Source: a virus
IMG/VR virus record: IMGVR_UViG_3300031576_001304
Location: 1 to 53,798 of that record
DNA length: 53,798 bases
Strand: one strand, 5' to 3'
This document shows positions 30,163-38,703 of this stretch, in pieces. Every line of letters starts with the position of its first letter. The stretch's first letter is position 1. Below the pieces are notes generated by a model that ran no database searches, had not been told where the DNA came from, and saw only the letters and a program-made list of their open reading frames with translations. The position numbers were made by a program, and so were the translations under genes.

Positions 30163-30453
30163 ATGGAATCTGCTGTTTATCGTTTTGTGGGTGTGTCAAG
30201 CGAGGTCGGCGCTCATCGTCTTGACCGCTTCGGCCAGCGCGTGACACTATCTGCGTCCGAAGCCGATAACGCCATCGCCGGCGGCGCGGCGCTGATCCCA
30301 GAGGGCGATTTCGAAGAGATCGGGCTCACCGATCAAGAGATCGACCTGTACGCCTATGTGGGCCAGCAGATGACGGCGCCGGAGGTCTTTCGGCGGAAGC
30401 TGGAGGCGGCCCGCGACGCCTTCCGACAGGCGCACTACGCGGGGAAGGAGTGA
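30163..30453 (+). CDS. Small protein between tail terminator and tail tube
   Basis: A 96-residue protein from ATG 30163 (GTG 30154 is also in frame). An FVGVSSEVGAHRLDRFG and GQRVTLSASEADNAIAGGAA-like beta part is followed by a helix (APEVFRRKLEAARDAFRQAH). It resembles short phage assembly proteins with one Ala-rich helix. No defined function. Confidence 0.7.
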   Translation: MESAVYRFVGVSSEVGAHRLDRFGQRVTLSASEADNAIAGGAALIPEGDFEEIGLTDQEIDLYAYVGQQMTAPEVFRRKLEAARDAFRQAHYAGKE

Positions 30454-30456
30454 CGC

Positions 30457-31692
30457 ATGGCTTTCTCTCTCTCGCGCAATGAGCGCATCTTTCTTCAGAT
30501 CCAGAGCGCCTTCGGAACAATCCCGAACACGAGCGGGACCGCGACTGTGGCGGGGGCGAACGCCTGCCGCTTCATTAAGGCCGGGCTGAACCCGGCCGTG
30601 GTGTTGTTGACTCGTCCCGACAAGACCGGCGTTCGGACGCCAACCCAGGGCATCGCCGGACGCAAAAACGGGTCATGGGCGGTCGAGATGTCCCTGGCAG
30701 CCAACGGCGCTGCCGGCGTGAAACCAGACTGCGACCCGATCCTTCAGGCGCTCATCGGCCAAGCGGCAACTATCGGATCGGGGACAATCCCGGCGATTAC
30801 GGGCGCGTCAAACGCGACGCCGATTGTCGTCACGTCGACCGCGCACGGCCTGGCGAACGGCGACCTCATCACCATCACTGGCGTCGTAGGAAACACCGCG
30901 GCGAACGGTGTTTGGGTGGTCGCAAACGTCGCGGCCAACACGTTCGAGTTGGTGGGCTCGGTCGGGAACGGCGCGTACACGTCTGGCGGCACGGGTTCTA
31001 AGGTCAATGTCAAGTACGCCATCAGTGACGCCATTCTGAGCTTCTGCCTGTGGGCCTTCCGCACGCCAGCGGCACTACAGCAGCGCGTCGGCTTCGGCTG
31101 CGTCGCTCAAGAGGCGACCTTCAATCTCGGCCAGGATGTCGCAACGTGGACAGCAAACGGTGAGGGCCTGTGGGTGCTCGACTCCGACAACTTCTCCTCG
31201 GCCGATTCCACGCAGAAGGGTGGGCTGACGACGTTCCCGGTCGAGCCGGCGTCCCCGGTGACCAACGGCGGCATCATCGCAGGCTTCACCGGTCGAGCCG
31301 TTCTCGACGGCAAGACGCTGGCGAACATCAAGAACGCAACGTTGCGCATCCAGACCGGCAACGTGACCGTGAAGGACAGCTTCGGCAGCTACTACCCGGA
31401 CTCGGCCGAGGGCGACGAGCGCAACGTCACGGTCGATTTCACGGTGGACGATCAGGACGACACGGCAACGAAGAACCTCTACACAAAGGCGCTGGACAAA
31501 ACCGCTATCGAGATTATCCTCAACATCGGAACCGTTGTGGGAAGCGTGTTCGTGTTCTACCTGAAGGGCGTCCAGCTCCCCGTGGGCACTCTCGACGACG
31601 GACAACGCCGCTTCCAGCGGTCGTATTCAGGCGCGAAGGCGCACGGTTCCTCACTTACATCGCTTGACGAAGTCGCCCTCTGGGTGGCCTAA
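30457..31692 (+). CDS. Major tail tube protein with inserted FCCH-type domain
   Basis: A 411-residue tail tube protein. The tube fold is seen at FSLSRNERIFLQIQSAFGTI, ANACRFIKAGLNPAVVLLTR and KNGSWAVEMSLAANG. It resumes at VKYAISDAILSFCLWAF and runs to DKTAIEIILNIGTVVG near the C-terminus. Residues about 110-185 are an extra FCCH-like beta domain (ITGASNATPIVVTSTAHGLA...NGAYTSGGTGSK) grafted in a surface loop. Thirty-five bases near its end (30955-30989) are identical to 19751-19785. A terminator follows. Confidence 0.86.
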   Translation: MAFSLSRNERIFLQIQSAFGTIPNTSGTATVAGANACRFIKAGLNPAVVLLTRPDKTGVRTPTQGIAGRKNGSWAVEMSLAANGAAGVKPDCDPILQALIGQAATIGSGTIPAITGASNATPIVVTSTAHGLANGDLITITGVVGNTAANGVWVVANVAANTFELVGSVGNGAYTSGGTGSKVNVKYAISDAILSFCLWAFRTPAALQQRVGFGCVAQEATFNLGQDVATWTANGEGLWVLDSDNFSSADSTQKGGLTTFPVEPASPVTNGGIIAGFTGRAVLDGKTLANIKNATLRIQTGNVTVKDSFGSYYPDSAEGDERNVTVDFTVDDQDDTATKNLYTKALDKTAIEIILNIGTVVGSVFVFYLKGVQLPVGTLDDGQRRFQRSYSGAKAHGSSLTSLDEVALWVA

Positions 31693-31747
31693 AAACTCTG
31701 CCTCCTGTGCAAATTGGTGGTGGTTTAACCTCCCGCTACCAACCCCT

Positions 31748-31788
31748 CGGGCCGCGCGTTGGCCACACTTCACGCGGCCCGCTTTTTT
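31748..31788 (+). terminator. Rho-independent terminator (copy 1)
   Basis: CGGGCCGCG (31748-31756) pairs with CGCGGCCCG (31773-31781) over a 16-base loop and is followed by TTTTTT (31783-31788). It lies after the tail tube stop and would lower expression of downstream genes relative to head and tube proteins. Confidence 0.9.
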
Positions 31789-31812
31789 CCCAACGAAACA
31801 AAAGGAACCTCC

Positions 31813-31953
31813 ATGAAAACCATGAAACGAATCGTCCTGTTTCTCGTAGTGATTTGCTGTGCCCTGCCGGCCGATCCTCTGGGTGGCCTAAAATTCTGCC
31901 CGAGCTGTGACGTGCCGATCATAATTTGGCCCATACCTCCGTCCTTCGGGTAA
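31813..31953 (+). CDS. Short exported peptide from duplicated leader
   Basis: A 46-residue frame. It starts with the signal peptide MKTMKRIVLFLVVICCAL shared with the gene at 32046. It then reads through a copied piece of the tail-tube end in another frame (LPADPLGGLKFCPSCDVPI...) to a TAA. The C-terminus has a CPSC pair and a Pro-rich end. Probably an accidental product of the tandem duplication, but it keeps a strong ribosome site. Confidence 0.5.
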   Translation: MKTMKRIVLFLVVICCALPADPLGGLKFCPSCDVPIIIWPIPPSFG

Positions 31954-31980
31954 GCCTGCCTCCTGTGCAAATTGGTCCTT

Positions 31981-32021
31981 CGGGCCGCGCGTTGGCCACA
32001 CTTCACGCGGCCCGCTTTTTT
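31981..32021 (+). terminator. Rho-independent terminator (copy 2)
   Basis: Same hairpin as copy 1: CGGGCCGCG (31981-31989), CGCGGCCCG (32006-32014), TTTTTT (32016-32021). Two terminators in series before the exported protein and tail chaperone genes. Confidence 0.9.
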
Positions 32022-32045
32022 CCCAACGAAACAAAAGGAACCTCC

Positions 32046-32630
32046 ATGAAAACCATGAAACGAATCGTCCTGTTTCTCGTAGTGATTTGCTGCGCCCTGG
32101 CACAAACCGATCAAGTGTTCGATGTTGCGTATTGGGCGAGCCACCCGCCGGAGGTTCGAGCCCTCAAGGACTCGGGCAGCGAGGCAGCCTGTCAGGATCT
32201 CGCAGTGCGCGGCTTCACCGTTGACGTACCAATCATGTGTTGGGGCTGGTCGCCGTATCTCGTCATGAAGATGCGCGATCTCTACGGCTACACATGGGTT
32301 CCGAGCGCACTTCAGCCGAACATCAAGATAGCACCTGGCCTGTCTATGCCTGGCGTCGAGCCTTATGACCCGCGCAACCCACCGCCAGGCTCGATCAAAG
32401 TCTCAACGCGCACCGAGGACTACCCGCCGTTTGATCCTCCCAAGCCGCCGGCCACGCCGATCGCTTCTGCGCCAGTGGGAGCGCATTCTTTCGGCAGCAT
32501 CTACCTGGCGAACCGAGGCGACGACCTGCCGGACGGCTCCACGTGGAAGGACGAGCGCGGCGAGTTTCGTAAGCGGATAATTCAGACTCCGTTCGGTCGC
32601 AGCCAGTACTGGGAGAAGGTGCAGAACTGA
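32046..32630 (+). CDS. Exported protein of unknown function
   Basis: A 194-residue protein with a clear signal peptide (KRIVLFLVVICCALAQTD, likely cut after ALA). The mature part has four regularly placed Cys/Trp-rich segments (SGSEAACQDLAVRGFTV; VPIMCWGWSPYLVMKM) and a Pro-rich middle (YDPRNPPPGSIKV; FDPPKPPATPIASAP). An exported protein in the tail operon is unusual. It could be a periplasmic exclusion factor, a lysis accessory or a receptor mask. No family recognised. Confidence 0.75.
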   Translation: MKTMKRIVLFLVVICCALAQTDQVFDVAYWASHPPEVRALKDSGSEAACQDLAVRGFTVDVPIMCWGWSPYLVMKMRDLYGYTWVPSALQPNIKIAPGLSMPGVEPYDPRNPPPGSIKVSTRTEDYPPFDPPKPPATPIASAPVGAHSFGSIYLANRGDDLPDGSTWKDERGEFRKRIIQTPFGRSQYWEKVQN

Positions 32631-32670
32631 TGCTTCTTTGGGCCGTGATTCTCAACCCGCGGAGGCCGCT

Positions 32671-33201
32671 ATGAAGTTTTTCTCACGTGTTCGGATCAAT
32701 TCCGCCCTGCCCGGCTTCGAAGACGTGTTTTTCACGTTGAACAAGATGACAGAGGGGCGCCGGATTAACCTGCGCCTATCTGTGGCCGATGGCACGGCAG
32801 GAGTTCGGCAAATCCTTGCCGAGAAGCAGGCGCTCAACACAGAGTCGGACGTAGCCAAGATCGCCGACCTTCTGGATCGCCTGACGCGGATCATCGAAGA
32901 CGAGATCAACCCTGCGTGGGTGCGGTGGGGCCTTCATGCCGTTGATGGCCTGGAGATCGACGGCGAGCCGGCCACGGTTGAGTCGCTGATCCAGACCGGG
33001 CCGCCGGAACTCTACGCCGAGATCCTGACAGCGATCCGACACGCGGCCGGCCTGTCGGAGGACGACCAGGGAAACTCCGCATCGCCTACCACTTCTGGCG
33101 CACGGGTGGATGGGCGAACGAGCGCTACCAGTGCACCACCTGCCGACGCTCCGGGTTCTACCTTGCCAGAAACTGCCGCAAGTACTACCCAGAACTCGTA
33201 G
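32671..33201 (+). CDS. Tail assembly chaperone, upstream (G-like) product
   Basis: A 176-residue protein from ATG 32671 with GGAGG upstream. Helical core: FVFFTLNKMTEGRRINLR-like segment, then DVAKIADLLDRLTRIIEDEI and WVRWGLHAVDGLEIDGEPA. After residue 134 the zero-frame tail is low-complexity (SPTTSGARVDGRTSATSAPP), typical of sequence whose other frame is the conserved one. The position directly before the tape measure fits gpG of lambda. Confidence 0.85.
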   Translation: MKFFSRVRINSALPGFEDVFFTLNKMTEGRRINLRLSVADGTAGVRQILAEKQALNTESDVAKIADLLDRLTRIIEDEINPAWVRWGLHAVDGLEIDGEPATVESLIQTGPPELYAEILTAIRHAAGLSEDDQGNSASPTTSGARVDGRTSATSAPPADAPGSTLPETAASTTQNS

Positions 33202-33509
33202 ACGAGCGGCGCAAAATCTGCTGGAGCGCCGAGTACCGGACACACAAGGGTACGGTCTACAGCGTCGAGTCGGTTTCTTCGTCCGAGTGTCCGGTGTCGC
33301 TCATCACGCCGCGATCAATCGAGATCGTGCACGTCTTTTCTCGCGCGCGGCGCGCGCATGAAGCCTCGGGCGCGGCGCTGTTCGGTCCTGACCTGAGCCG
33401 GTGGCCGGGGTGGGCCGCTGACGCCGCGGTCGTGATCGAAGAGGAGAGGATCCGAGAGCATAATGCCAGAGTCGAAGCCGAGCTTGCCGAACTCGACGCC
33501 GCAAGATAA
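32671..33509 (+). CDS. Frameshifted tail assembly chaperone (GT-like, with Cys-rich extension)
   Basis: A -1 slip at GGGAAAC (33069-33075; zero-frame codons GGA AAC after CAG) joins 32671-33075 to 33075-33509, a 279-residue product. The added 144 residues begin KLRIAYHFWRTGGWANERYQ. They hold a Cys cluster (CTTCRRSGFYLARNC, then KICW) and end in a charged helix (EEERIREHNARVEAELAEL). The open -1 frame has no good start of its own and no stops across the overlap, which strongly supports programmed frameshifting. Confidence 0.8.
33069..33075 (+). promoter_or_regulatory. Programmed -1 ribosomal frameshift site GGGAAAC
   Basis: An X-XXY-YYZ heptamer in the correct phase (G GGA AAC) inside the tail chaperone gene, as in lambda G/GT. 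Both frames stay open for 126 bases past it. The downstream GC-rich sequence could form a stimulator; none was proved by eye. Confidence 0.8.
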
Positions 33510-33536
33510 ATCTGCCGGCTGCACCAGTGAATACTA

Positions 33537-36500
33537 ATGCCAGGTAACTCATACGAGCTCGTCTTCAAGATCCAGACCACGGGCCAGAAAGAACTGGACC
33601 GCGTGGCGGGTGCGGTTTCACGCATCGGCTCCGAGGTCAAAAGTCAACTGCCTGGAGTCACTGGGCTGGAGGCGCAGTTCCGTAAAGTCTCCAGCGAGGC
33701 CAACAACACCAGCGCTGCCCTGTCGGGCGTCGGTGCGTCTGTGCGTAGATCGCTACAAGACCCGATTGGTGCGGCAACGGCATCCATCGAGGGCTTGCTG
33801 GCTGGCTTCGGTAAGGTCGGGATTGTTGGTGCCGCGCTCGGCATCGGTCTTGGCTTCATCGGAAAGAAGGCATTCGATCTCGTATCTGCGTTTGGGACAG
33901 CGGCAGAAGAGGCGGTCAACCTTGCCGACCGACTCGGTATTTCAGTCCGAGAGGCCGAGCAGCTTCATGCAGCCGCCCACATCGCCAACGTCAATATCGG
34001 TGTCCTGGAAAGCTCTACCAGGCTTCTCGCCGAGGCGCTGTCGGATACCGCTGGCGGTGGAGAGAAGACCAGCCGCGCACTTGAGCGGCTCGGTATCAGC
34101 ACGACGACCGCGACCGGAGGGCAGCGCGAGATGGGCGCCGTTCTGCTGGAGGCGCTGTCTCGGTTGTCGCAGGTTGAGAACACCGCTGATCGCGTGCGCT
34201 TGGCGAACGAGTCCCTGGGGCGGGCAGCGAAAGAACTCCTGCCACTCATCAAAAACTACAAGGAACTCCGTGCGGCGGTTGCTTCTCTGGGTGTTGGGCT
34301 GGACGAAGACCTGACGCGTAGACTGGCCGGCCTTGACGACCAGATCGACAAACTCGAAATCGCCTGGGGGCAGTTCAAAAAATCGCTGGCCGGAAAGATT
34401 GCGCCTATCGTCCTTCCGGTAGTTGTCAGCATGACCGAGAGCCTGTCCGGGAAAAAGGGCCAGCCAACCAAGGGCCCGCCCCAGGGCCAGCTTAGCTCTG
34501 GTGAGGGGATGGGTCGTGCCGTTAACATCGGCGGCATTCTCCGTGCTCTTGCCGGCCAGCGAGGGGATGGGGGTGGTCGGGGCGCAATCGTATCTGGCGA
34601 TATTGCGGCGCTTCGAGCCTGGGACGCGGCATCCGAGCTTGACACTAGCAGTATTCTGTCCTCCAGTATCAGCGCCGCAACTCGGCCTGCGTTAGACGCG
34701 GCGAACGCTCAGATCCGCGCAGACTTGGACCGCGGCAAGAAATTGGCCGCGGCGTTTAAGCTGGCGCGGGCCTCGACCGATGACGCGCTCAAGAAGCGTC
34801 TTGAGGTCGTCAAGGGCCAACTCGCAGAGCTCGATACTGTCCTCTCTGGGGATCTGGGCGCTTCGGCGTTCGGCAGGAAGAAGGCAGAGTTCGACCAGTT
34901 GACGGTAGAGGCCGCCAAGATCGAGGCCCAAATCAAGGCCGCCTCGGAGCGTCAGTCTCTCATTGCGCGCCTTCCTGACATGGTGAAGCAGTCGCGACAG
35001 GCCGGATTGACTGCCCTGGAGCGCCTGAACGATGAGCACCTGGCGCTCATCGAAAAGCTCGGTCCCGGCTTTGACAAGCGCGTTGCTGACATCTTCCGCA
35101 ACATGCGACAGGTCGAGATCCAGAAGATTATCACGGACGGACGAAAACAACTCGCCAACACGGTAAAGGAGTCCGAGCAGGAGGCAAATAAACTCCTGGA
35201 GTGGAGCGCGAAGCAGTTCAGCGAGCGCCTCGGCAAGGGGGTTGAGGAAGACCTGCGGGCGGTTCAGTCTCTCTCCGCGACACTGGATGTTTTCGCCAAT
35301 GCCGAGCGTGATCGGCTTACGCGGCGTGCGGGTCTGGCTATTCGCGCCGGTGAACTGACGGCGGCTCCCGGTGGAGAACAGGCGGCGGCAGAGCAGGTTT
35401 ACCGCATCCGCCTTCAACTCGCCGAGGATCTGTACCAGGCGGCTAAACGGCAATCCGATCTTGAAGTAGACGCCGCGCAGCGCAACTTGGAATTGACGAC
35501 CGCACGCGCGCAGTACGAGCAAAACATCGACGAGGCACGGATCGACAATGAGCTTAAGCTCCTGGAGATCAGGCGTAAGTATCTCGACGAGTACCGCGAA
35601 ACCGCTGGTCGGGTATTCGACGCGTTGACGGCGCGCGGCGGTGGCGGGTTGCGCGACTTCCTTGGCGGCCAACTGAAGATCCTGGAGCGCCAGATCTTCG
35701 TCAACGCTTCTGCCGGCATCTTCCAAATGGCGGGCGGTGCGCTCGGCAAGATCGGCGCCGCAAGCGGTTTGGGCGGGCTTCTGTCGGGCACAATCTTCGA
35801 CCCGAAGAACGCCGCGCCGGTGGACCGTAACACCGCGTCCCTGAACCGGAACCGCACCAGTCTGGACAAACTGACTGGTGTCATCGCCGGCTTCGGGATT
35901 CCCGGCCAGGCGTTCTCCGGCTCTGGTCCAGGCGGCCTGATCTTCGGTGACCTGCCGCTAAACTCCGGCCTGGCCGGAACAAACAACCGCAGGTTGATGG
36001 GGTTGCTCGGGATTACTCCATCCGGCGGGTCAACGCAGCGTGGCGCGTTCCAGCAATTCCTGGGCGGACTGTCTGCGCCTCTTGGTGGTAACCCTCTCGG
36101 AGCGATCTTCTCGCCAAGCGGAACGTCAGTTCAGACCGGGCCTGGCCGGGCGACCACATACACCGGGGCCGAGCGGGTTGGGGCGGCGGTCGGAACCGGA
36201 GCTACGGTAGCCGCTGGCACCTTAGGCGTGATCGGCGGTATCCGGCAGGGCGGCGCACGTGGAACCACCCAGGCCATCGGGAGCGCCGCGGCTACCGCCG
36301 CTGCTCTTGATCAAGAGCCAGTCAGCAAGGCCGTTCTCACGGCCGTTGCGTTTGGCGCGAGCCTCGTTAGCGCACTGCTCGGCGATCCGAAGCAGGAGCG
36401 CGACGAGGCAATCGCCATGGCGCTCCAGCGCGCCAGATTCCAGGACCCTACCACTATCAACAGGTTCGCTGACCTTTCCGGTGTCGAGCTTGACTACGAT

Positions 36501-36674
36501 TACCGAGGCCGGCTTCGACCGATCGAGCGCCCGTTGGTGGTCAACATCTCGGCGATGGACGCCAAGAGTTTCATGGACCGCAGGGTTGATATTGCCGATG
36601 CCGTCAATGCGGCGGTGCGTGGCGGTGGTCACCCGATGCTGGACACGATGAAGGAAGTTGTCATAGGCGCGTGA
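33537..36674 (+). CDS. Tape measure protein
   Basis: A 1045-residue tape measure that sets tail length. N-terminal YELVFKIQTTGQKELDRVAG and SRIGSEVKSQLP are standard. A hydrophobic span follows (VGIVGAALGIGLGFIGKKAF, residues about 95-120), then a helical, Ala/Glu/Arg-rich middle (LAAAFKLARASTDDALKKRL; EAAKIEAQIKAASERQSL). Near the C-terminus there is a second glycine-rich hydrophobic span (VGAAVGTGATVAAGTLGVIG). By the usual 1.5 angstrom per residue, the tail would be roughly 150 nm. Confidence 0.93.
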   Translation: MPGNSYELVFKIQTTGQKELDRVAGAVSRIGSEVKSQLPGVTGLEAQFRKVSSEANNTSAALSGVGASVRRSLQDPIGAATASIEGLLAGFGKVGIVGAALGIGLGFIGKKAFDLVSAFGTAAEEAVNLADRLGISVREAEQLHAAAHIANVNIGVLESSTRLLAEALSDTAGGGEKTSRALERLGISTTTATGGQREMGAVLLEALSRLSQVENTADRVRLANESLGRAAKELLPLIKNYKELRAAVASLGVGLDEDLTRRLAGLDDQIDKLEIAWGQFKKSLAGKIAPIVLPVVVSMTESLSGKKGQPTKGPPQGQLSSGEGMGRAVNIGGILRALAGQRGDGGGRGAIVSGDIAALRAWDAASELDTSSILSSSISAATRPALDAANAQIRADLDRGKKLAAAFKLARASTDDALKKRLEVVKGQLAELDTVLSGDLGASAFGRKKAEFDQLTVEAAKIEAQIKAASERQSLIARLPDMVKQSRQAGLTALERLNDEHLALIEKLGPGFDKRVADIFRNMRQVEIQKIITDGRKQLANTVKESEQEANKLLEWSAKQFSERLGKGVEEDLRAVQSLSATLDVFANAERDRLTRRAGLAIRAGELTAAPGGEQAAAEQVYRIRLQLAEDLYQAAKRQSDLEVDAAQRNLELTTARAQYEQNIDEARIDNELKLLEIRRKYLDEYRETAGRVFDALTARGGGGLRDFLGGQLKILERQIFVNASAGIFQMAGGALGKIGAASGLGGLLSGTIFDPKNAAPVDRNTASLNRNRTSLDKLTGVIAGFGIPGQAFSGSGPGGLIFGDLPLNSGLAGTNNRRLMGLLGITPSGGSTQRGAFQQFLGGLSAPLGGNPLGAIFSPSGTSVQTGPGRATTYTGAERVGAAVGTGATVAAGTLGVIGGIRQGGARGTTQAIGSAAATAAALDQEPVSKAVLTAVAFGASLVSALLGDPKQERDEAIAMALQRARFQDPTTINRFADLSGVELDYDYRGRLRPIERPLVVNISAMDAKSFMDRRVDIADAVNAAVRGGGHPMLDTMKEVVIGA

Positions 36675-36693
36675 CGCCTTAAGGAGCACGGCA

Positions 36694-37131
36694 ATGGTTA
36701 TTGCACGAATCGTCTGTGTGCTGTTTGTTTCGGCGCTGGCATTCGGTCAGCAGACCCGCGTTCGAGAAGGCAACATCGAGGGCCGTCCGTCACAGCGCGG
36801 CAAGGTGTGGGTCGTAGTACCCAACGGCTTCGTGATGATGGCCGACCTCGACACCAGCTTGGTGTTGGACCTGTCGGGTCCGGTGCCGATTTTGCGCGCC
36901 ACGTTGGGAAAACAGGCTCGGTTCGTGGCGCAGGCCTTCAGTCCGACTGCCGCGACCGCCAGCTTCACGCTGTCCGATACTGTGATCGCTGGCAGCCTGC
37001 ACGTCTACCGCAACGGCCTACTCATGGCAGATGGGATCGACTACTCGGCGGCGGGCGCAGTGGTAACGTTCCTGCCTGTTCAGCTTCCGCAAGGTGGGGA
37101 CGTGATTCAGTTTCGCTACTCAAGCCCGTAA
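36694..37131 (+). CDS. Exported or tail-associated beta protein
   Basis: A 145-residue protein with an apparent signal peptide (VIARIVCVLFVSALAFGQQT). The C-terminal half has a motif common in fibre proteins: LHVYRNGLLMADGIDYSAAG, then FLPVQLPQGGDVIQFRYSS. AAGGAG precedes ATG 36694. The mix of an export signal with a fibre motif is odd; it may be displayed outside the infected cell, or the hydrophobic start may insert in the tail. Confidence 0.7.
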   Translation: MVIARIVCVLFVSALAFGQQTRVREGNIEGRPSQRGKVWVVVPNGFVMMADLDTSLVLDLSGPVPILRATLGKQARFVAQAFSPTAATASFTLSDTVIAGSLHVYRNGLLMADGIDYSAAGAVVTFLPVQLPQGGDVIQFRYSSP

Positions 37132-37134
37132 GCC

Positions 37135-37491
37135 ATGGCCAGCTTCCCGACTCTCCAGAGCGGCAAGGTAACGATGCTTCCCGCAGTGCGCGAGAAGCGC
37201 CACGGTACGGAGGTCGTGCGGTTCGTCAACGACACCGAACAGCGCTGGAAGCGCCACGTAGCGCTGTCATCGTTCGAGCTTCGCTTTCGGGACATCGACG
37301 GCTACGACCTGGGAAACATCCTGGACTTCTACAGGTCGATGAAGGGCCGCTTCGACTCTACCTGGGACTTGACCCTGGCCGCCGTCACGTACCAGTACAT
37401 GGTGTTTGACCAGGACGAACTTGCCTGGACCGAGGCGAAGCCTGACAGGTTTTCGCTGACCGTGCGCTGCAAGCAGGTTCGCCAGAACTAA
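37135..37491 (+). CDS. Distal tail protein, DUF2460-like
   Basis: A 118-residue protein. FPTLQSGKVTMLPAVREKRH, VVRFVNDTEQRWKRHVALSS, YDLGNILDFYRSMKGRFDST and the last strand (FSLTVRCKQVRQN) follow the DUF2460/minor tail M-like outline. A second, larger relative is at 37912. It forms the ring between tube and tip. Confidence 0.75.
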   Translation: MASFPTLQSGKVTMLPAVREKRHGTEVVRFVNDTEQRWKRHVALSSFELRFRDIDGYDLGNILDFYRSMKGRFDSTWDLTLAAVTYQYMVFDQDELAWTEAKPDRFSLTVRCKQVRQN

Positions 37492-37501
37492 CGGGGGTCC
37501 A

Positions 37502-37912
37502 ATGAGACAACTTCTGTTGCTGTGCTCTGTTGCTGTGCTCTGTGGCGCGGCGCTGTCCGCGCAAGAAGCGTTTCGTTTCGCCGGTCCGATCATGTACGAC
37601 CCGGAAAACTGCATCCTCACATGGAAGGTCGAGCGTGGGACGATGAGCGGCGAGAAGTTCAGGCGTGTCGGCAAGCCTGTCAAGCTGTCTGTGCGGTTGC
37701 ACGACGCCACTATGACGGACGGCAAGCAAACCCACAGACTCAGCGATTCCGAACAACAGGAGAGGCACGCTATCCTGAAGCAGGTCCTTTCAGGGTACGC
37801 GGCCGAGTCCACGCAGTGGTTCTTCGACCCGAAGGTCCGCGAACGATACTGGGACCATGAGCGTGAGAAGGACGCGGCGCCTGCGGCCGTGAAGTCCGGC
37901 CGCGCGGACTGA
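37502..37912 (+). CDS. Exported protein of unknown function
   Basis: A 136-residue protein with a signal peptide (LLLLCSVAVLCGAALSAQEA). The mature part has one Cys and a charged helical C-terminus (SEQQERHAILKQVLSGYAAE; RERYWDHEREKDAAPAA). It lies between two DUF2460-like tail genes. No family recognised. Confidence 0.7.
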   Translation: MRQLLLLCSVAVLCGAALSAQEAFRFAGPIMYDPENCILTWKVERGTMSGEKFRRVGKPVKLSVRLHDATMTDGKQTHRLSDSEQQERHAILKQVLSGYAAESTQWFFDPKVRERYWDHEREKDAAPAAVKSGRAD

Positions 37913-38703
37913 TGCCCTACTTCCCTCAACTGAACAGCACCGGTCTGATCGCGCAGCGGCCGTACGCGATCACCCAGGAAACGCTGACCACGCTTCAGGA
38001 CCAGCCAACCGGCCGGCGCTACGCTAAGGCCTGGCGGACAAACCCGCTGGCGCGGTGGACGCTGAACAACTCCCACCTGACGGACGCCGAGCTTGTCACG
38101 CTTGAAGCGTTCTTCGACCAGCAGGCCGGGCGCTACGGCGAGTGGTCGTACCTGGACCCTGGTGGGAACCTGGTTCAGTACAGTGGGGACTTCGCGCAGG
38201 CAGCCTGGGTCAAGTCGAACGTCACCGTGGGGGCGGCGCAAACAGATCCATTTGGAGGCACCCGCGCCACGGCACTGACTGGATCAGTTGCCGGGGCCTA
38301 CATCGACACAGCGCTAACACCAACTGCCGTCAACGGGTTTGTTATGTGCGCGTCCGTTTGGGTCAAAGCGCCAAGCGGCTCGCCGGTGGCAAGCATCGGC
38401 TTCGATGACGGTGGGAACATCTTCACGGAGTTTACGCTCACAGCGGGTGAGTGGCGGCGCATTCACCACCCCCGCACGATCACGTCAGCGGGCACGATCC
38501 GGGTCCGAATCGGTATTGGCGCAACCACGCTGCACGTCTTCGGTGCGCAGTGCGTCCCTATGCGCGGGCCGGGAGCGTATGCGCGGAGCCCGCAGAACTA
38601 CGGCTATCACGCGAAGTGCCGGTTCGACATGGACTCGCTCGGTGTCCGATACCTTGGGCCGAACCAGAACGCCGTTGCGGTGTCCATCCTTGAGTACGCA
38701 TGA
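37912..38703 (+). CDS. Distal tail protein (DUF2460-like) with carbohydrate-binding-type domain
   Basis: A 263-residue protein starting in a TGATG overlap. Residues 1-80 have the DUF2460-like core (SHLTDAELVTLEAFFDQQAG, RYGEWSYLDPGGN). Residues about 85-220 are a jelly-roll typical of CBM-like tail modules (YSGDFAQAAWVKSNVTVGAA; GFVMCASVWVKAPSGSPVA; EWRRIHHPRTITSAGTIRV; LHVFGAQCVPMRGPGAY). The last part (AKCRFDMDSLGVRYLGPN) returns to the tail fold, so the carbohydrate-type domain is inserted. It may help adsorption. Confidence 0.78.
   Translation: MPYFPQLNSTGLIAQRPYAITQETLTTLQDQPTGRRYAKAWRTNPLARWTLNNSHLTDAELVTLEAFFDQQAGRYGEWSYLDPGGNLVQYSGDFAQAAWVKSNVTVGAAQTDPFGGTRATALTGSVAGAYIDTALTPTAVNGFVMCASVWVKAPSGSPVASIGFDDGGNIFTEFTLTAGEWRRIHHPRTITSAGTIRVRIGIGATTLHVFGAQCVPMRGPGAYARSPQNYGYHAKCRFDMDSLGVRYLGPNQNAVAVSILEYA

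Larger units (their letters stand above)
31748..32099 (+). repeat. 119-base direct repeat pair spanning terminator, ribosome site and signal peptide
   Basis: Bases 31748-31866 and 31981-32099 are identical except for one base (T at 31860, C at 32093), offset 233. Each copy has the terminator, an AAAGGAACC ribosome site, and the start of an exported protein. Flanking pieces are also repeated: CTGCCTCCTGTGCAAATTGG (31698 and 31956), and the tail-tube end CTCTGGGTGGCCTAAAA (31678 and 31878). So the end of the tube gene plus leader was duplicated in tandem. Confidence 0.9.

Noticed and set aside
33294-33509. Separate 71-residue gene
   Set aside because: It is the end of the -1 frame of the tail chaperone and has no ribosome site of its own.
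34692-35726. Minus-strand open frame of 344 codons
   Set aside because: Lies within the tape measure gene; no start signal or family.
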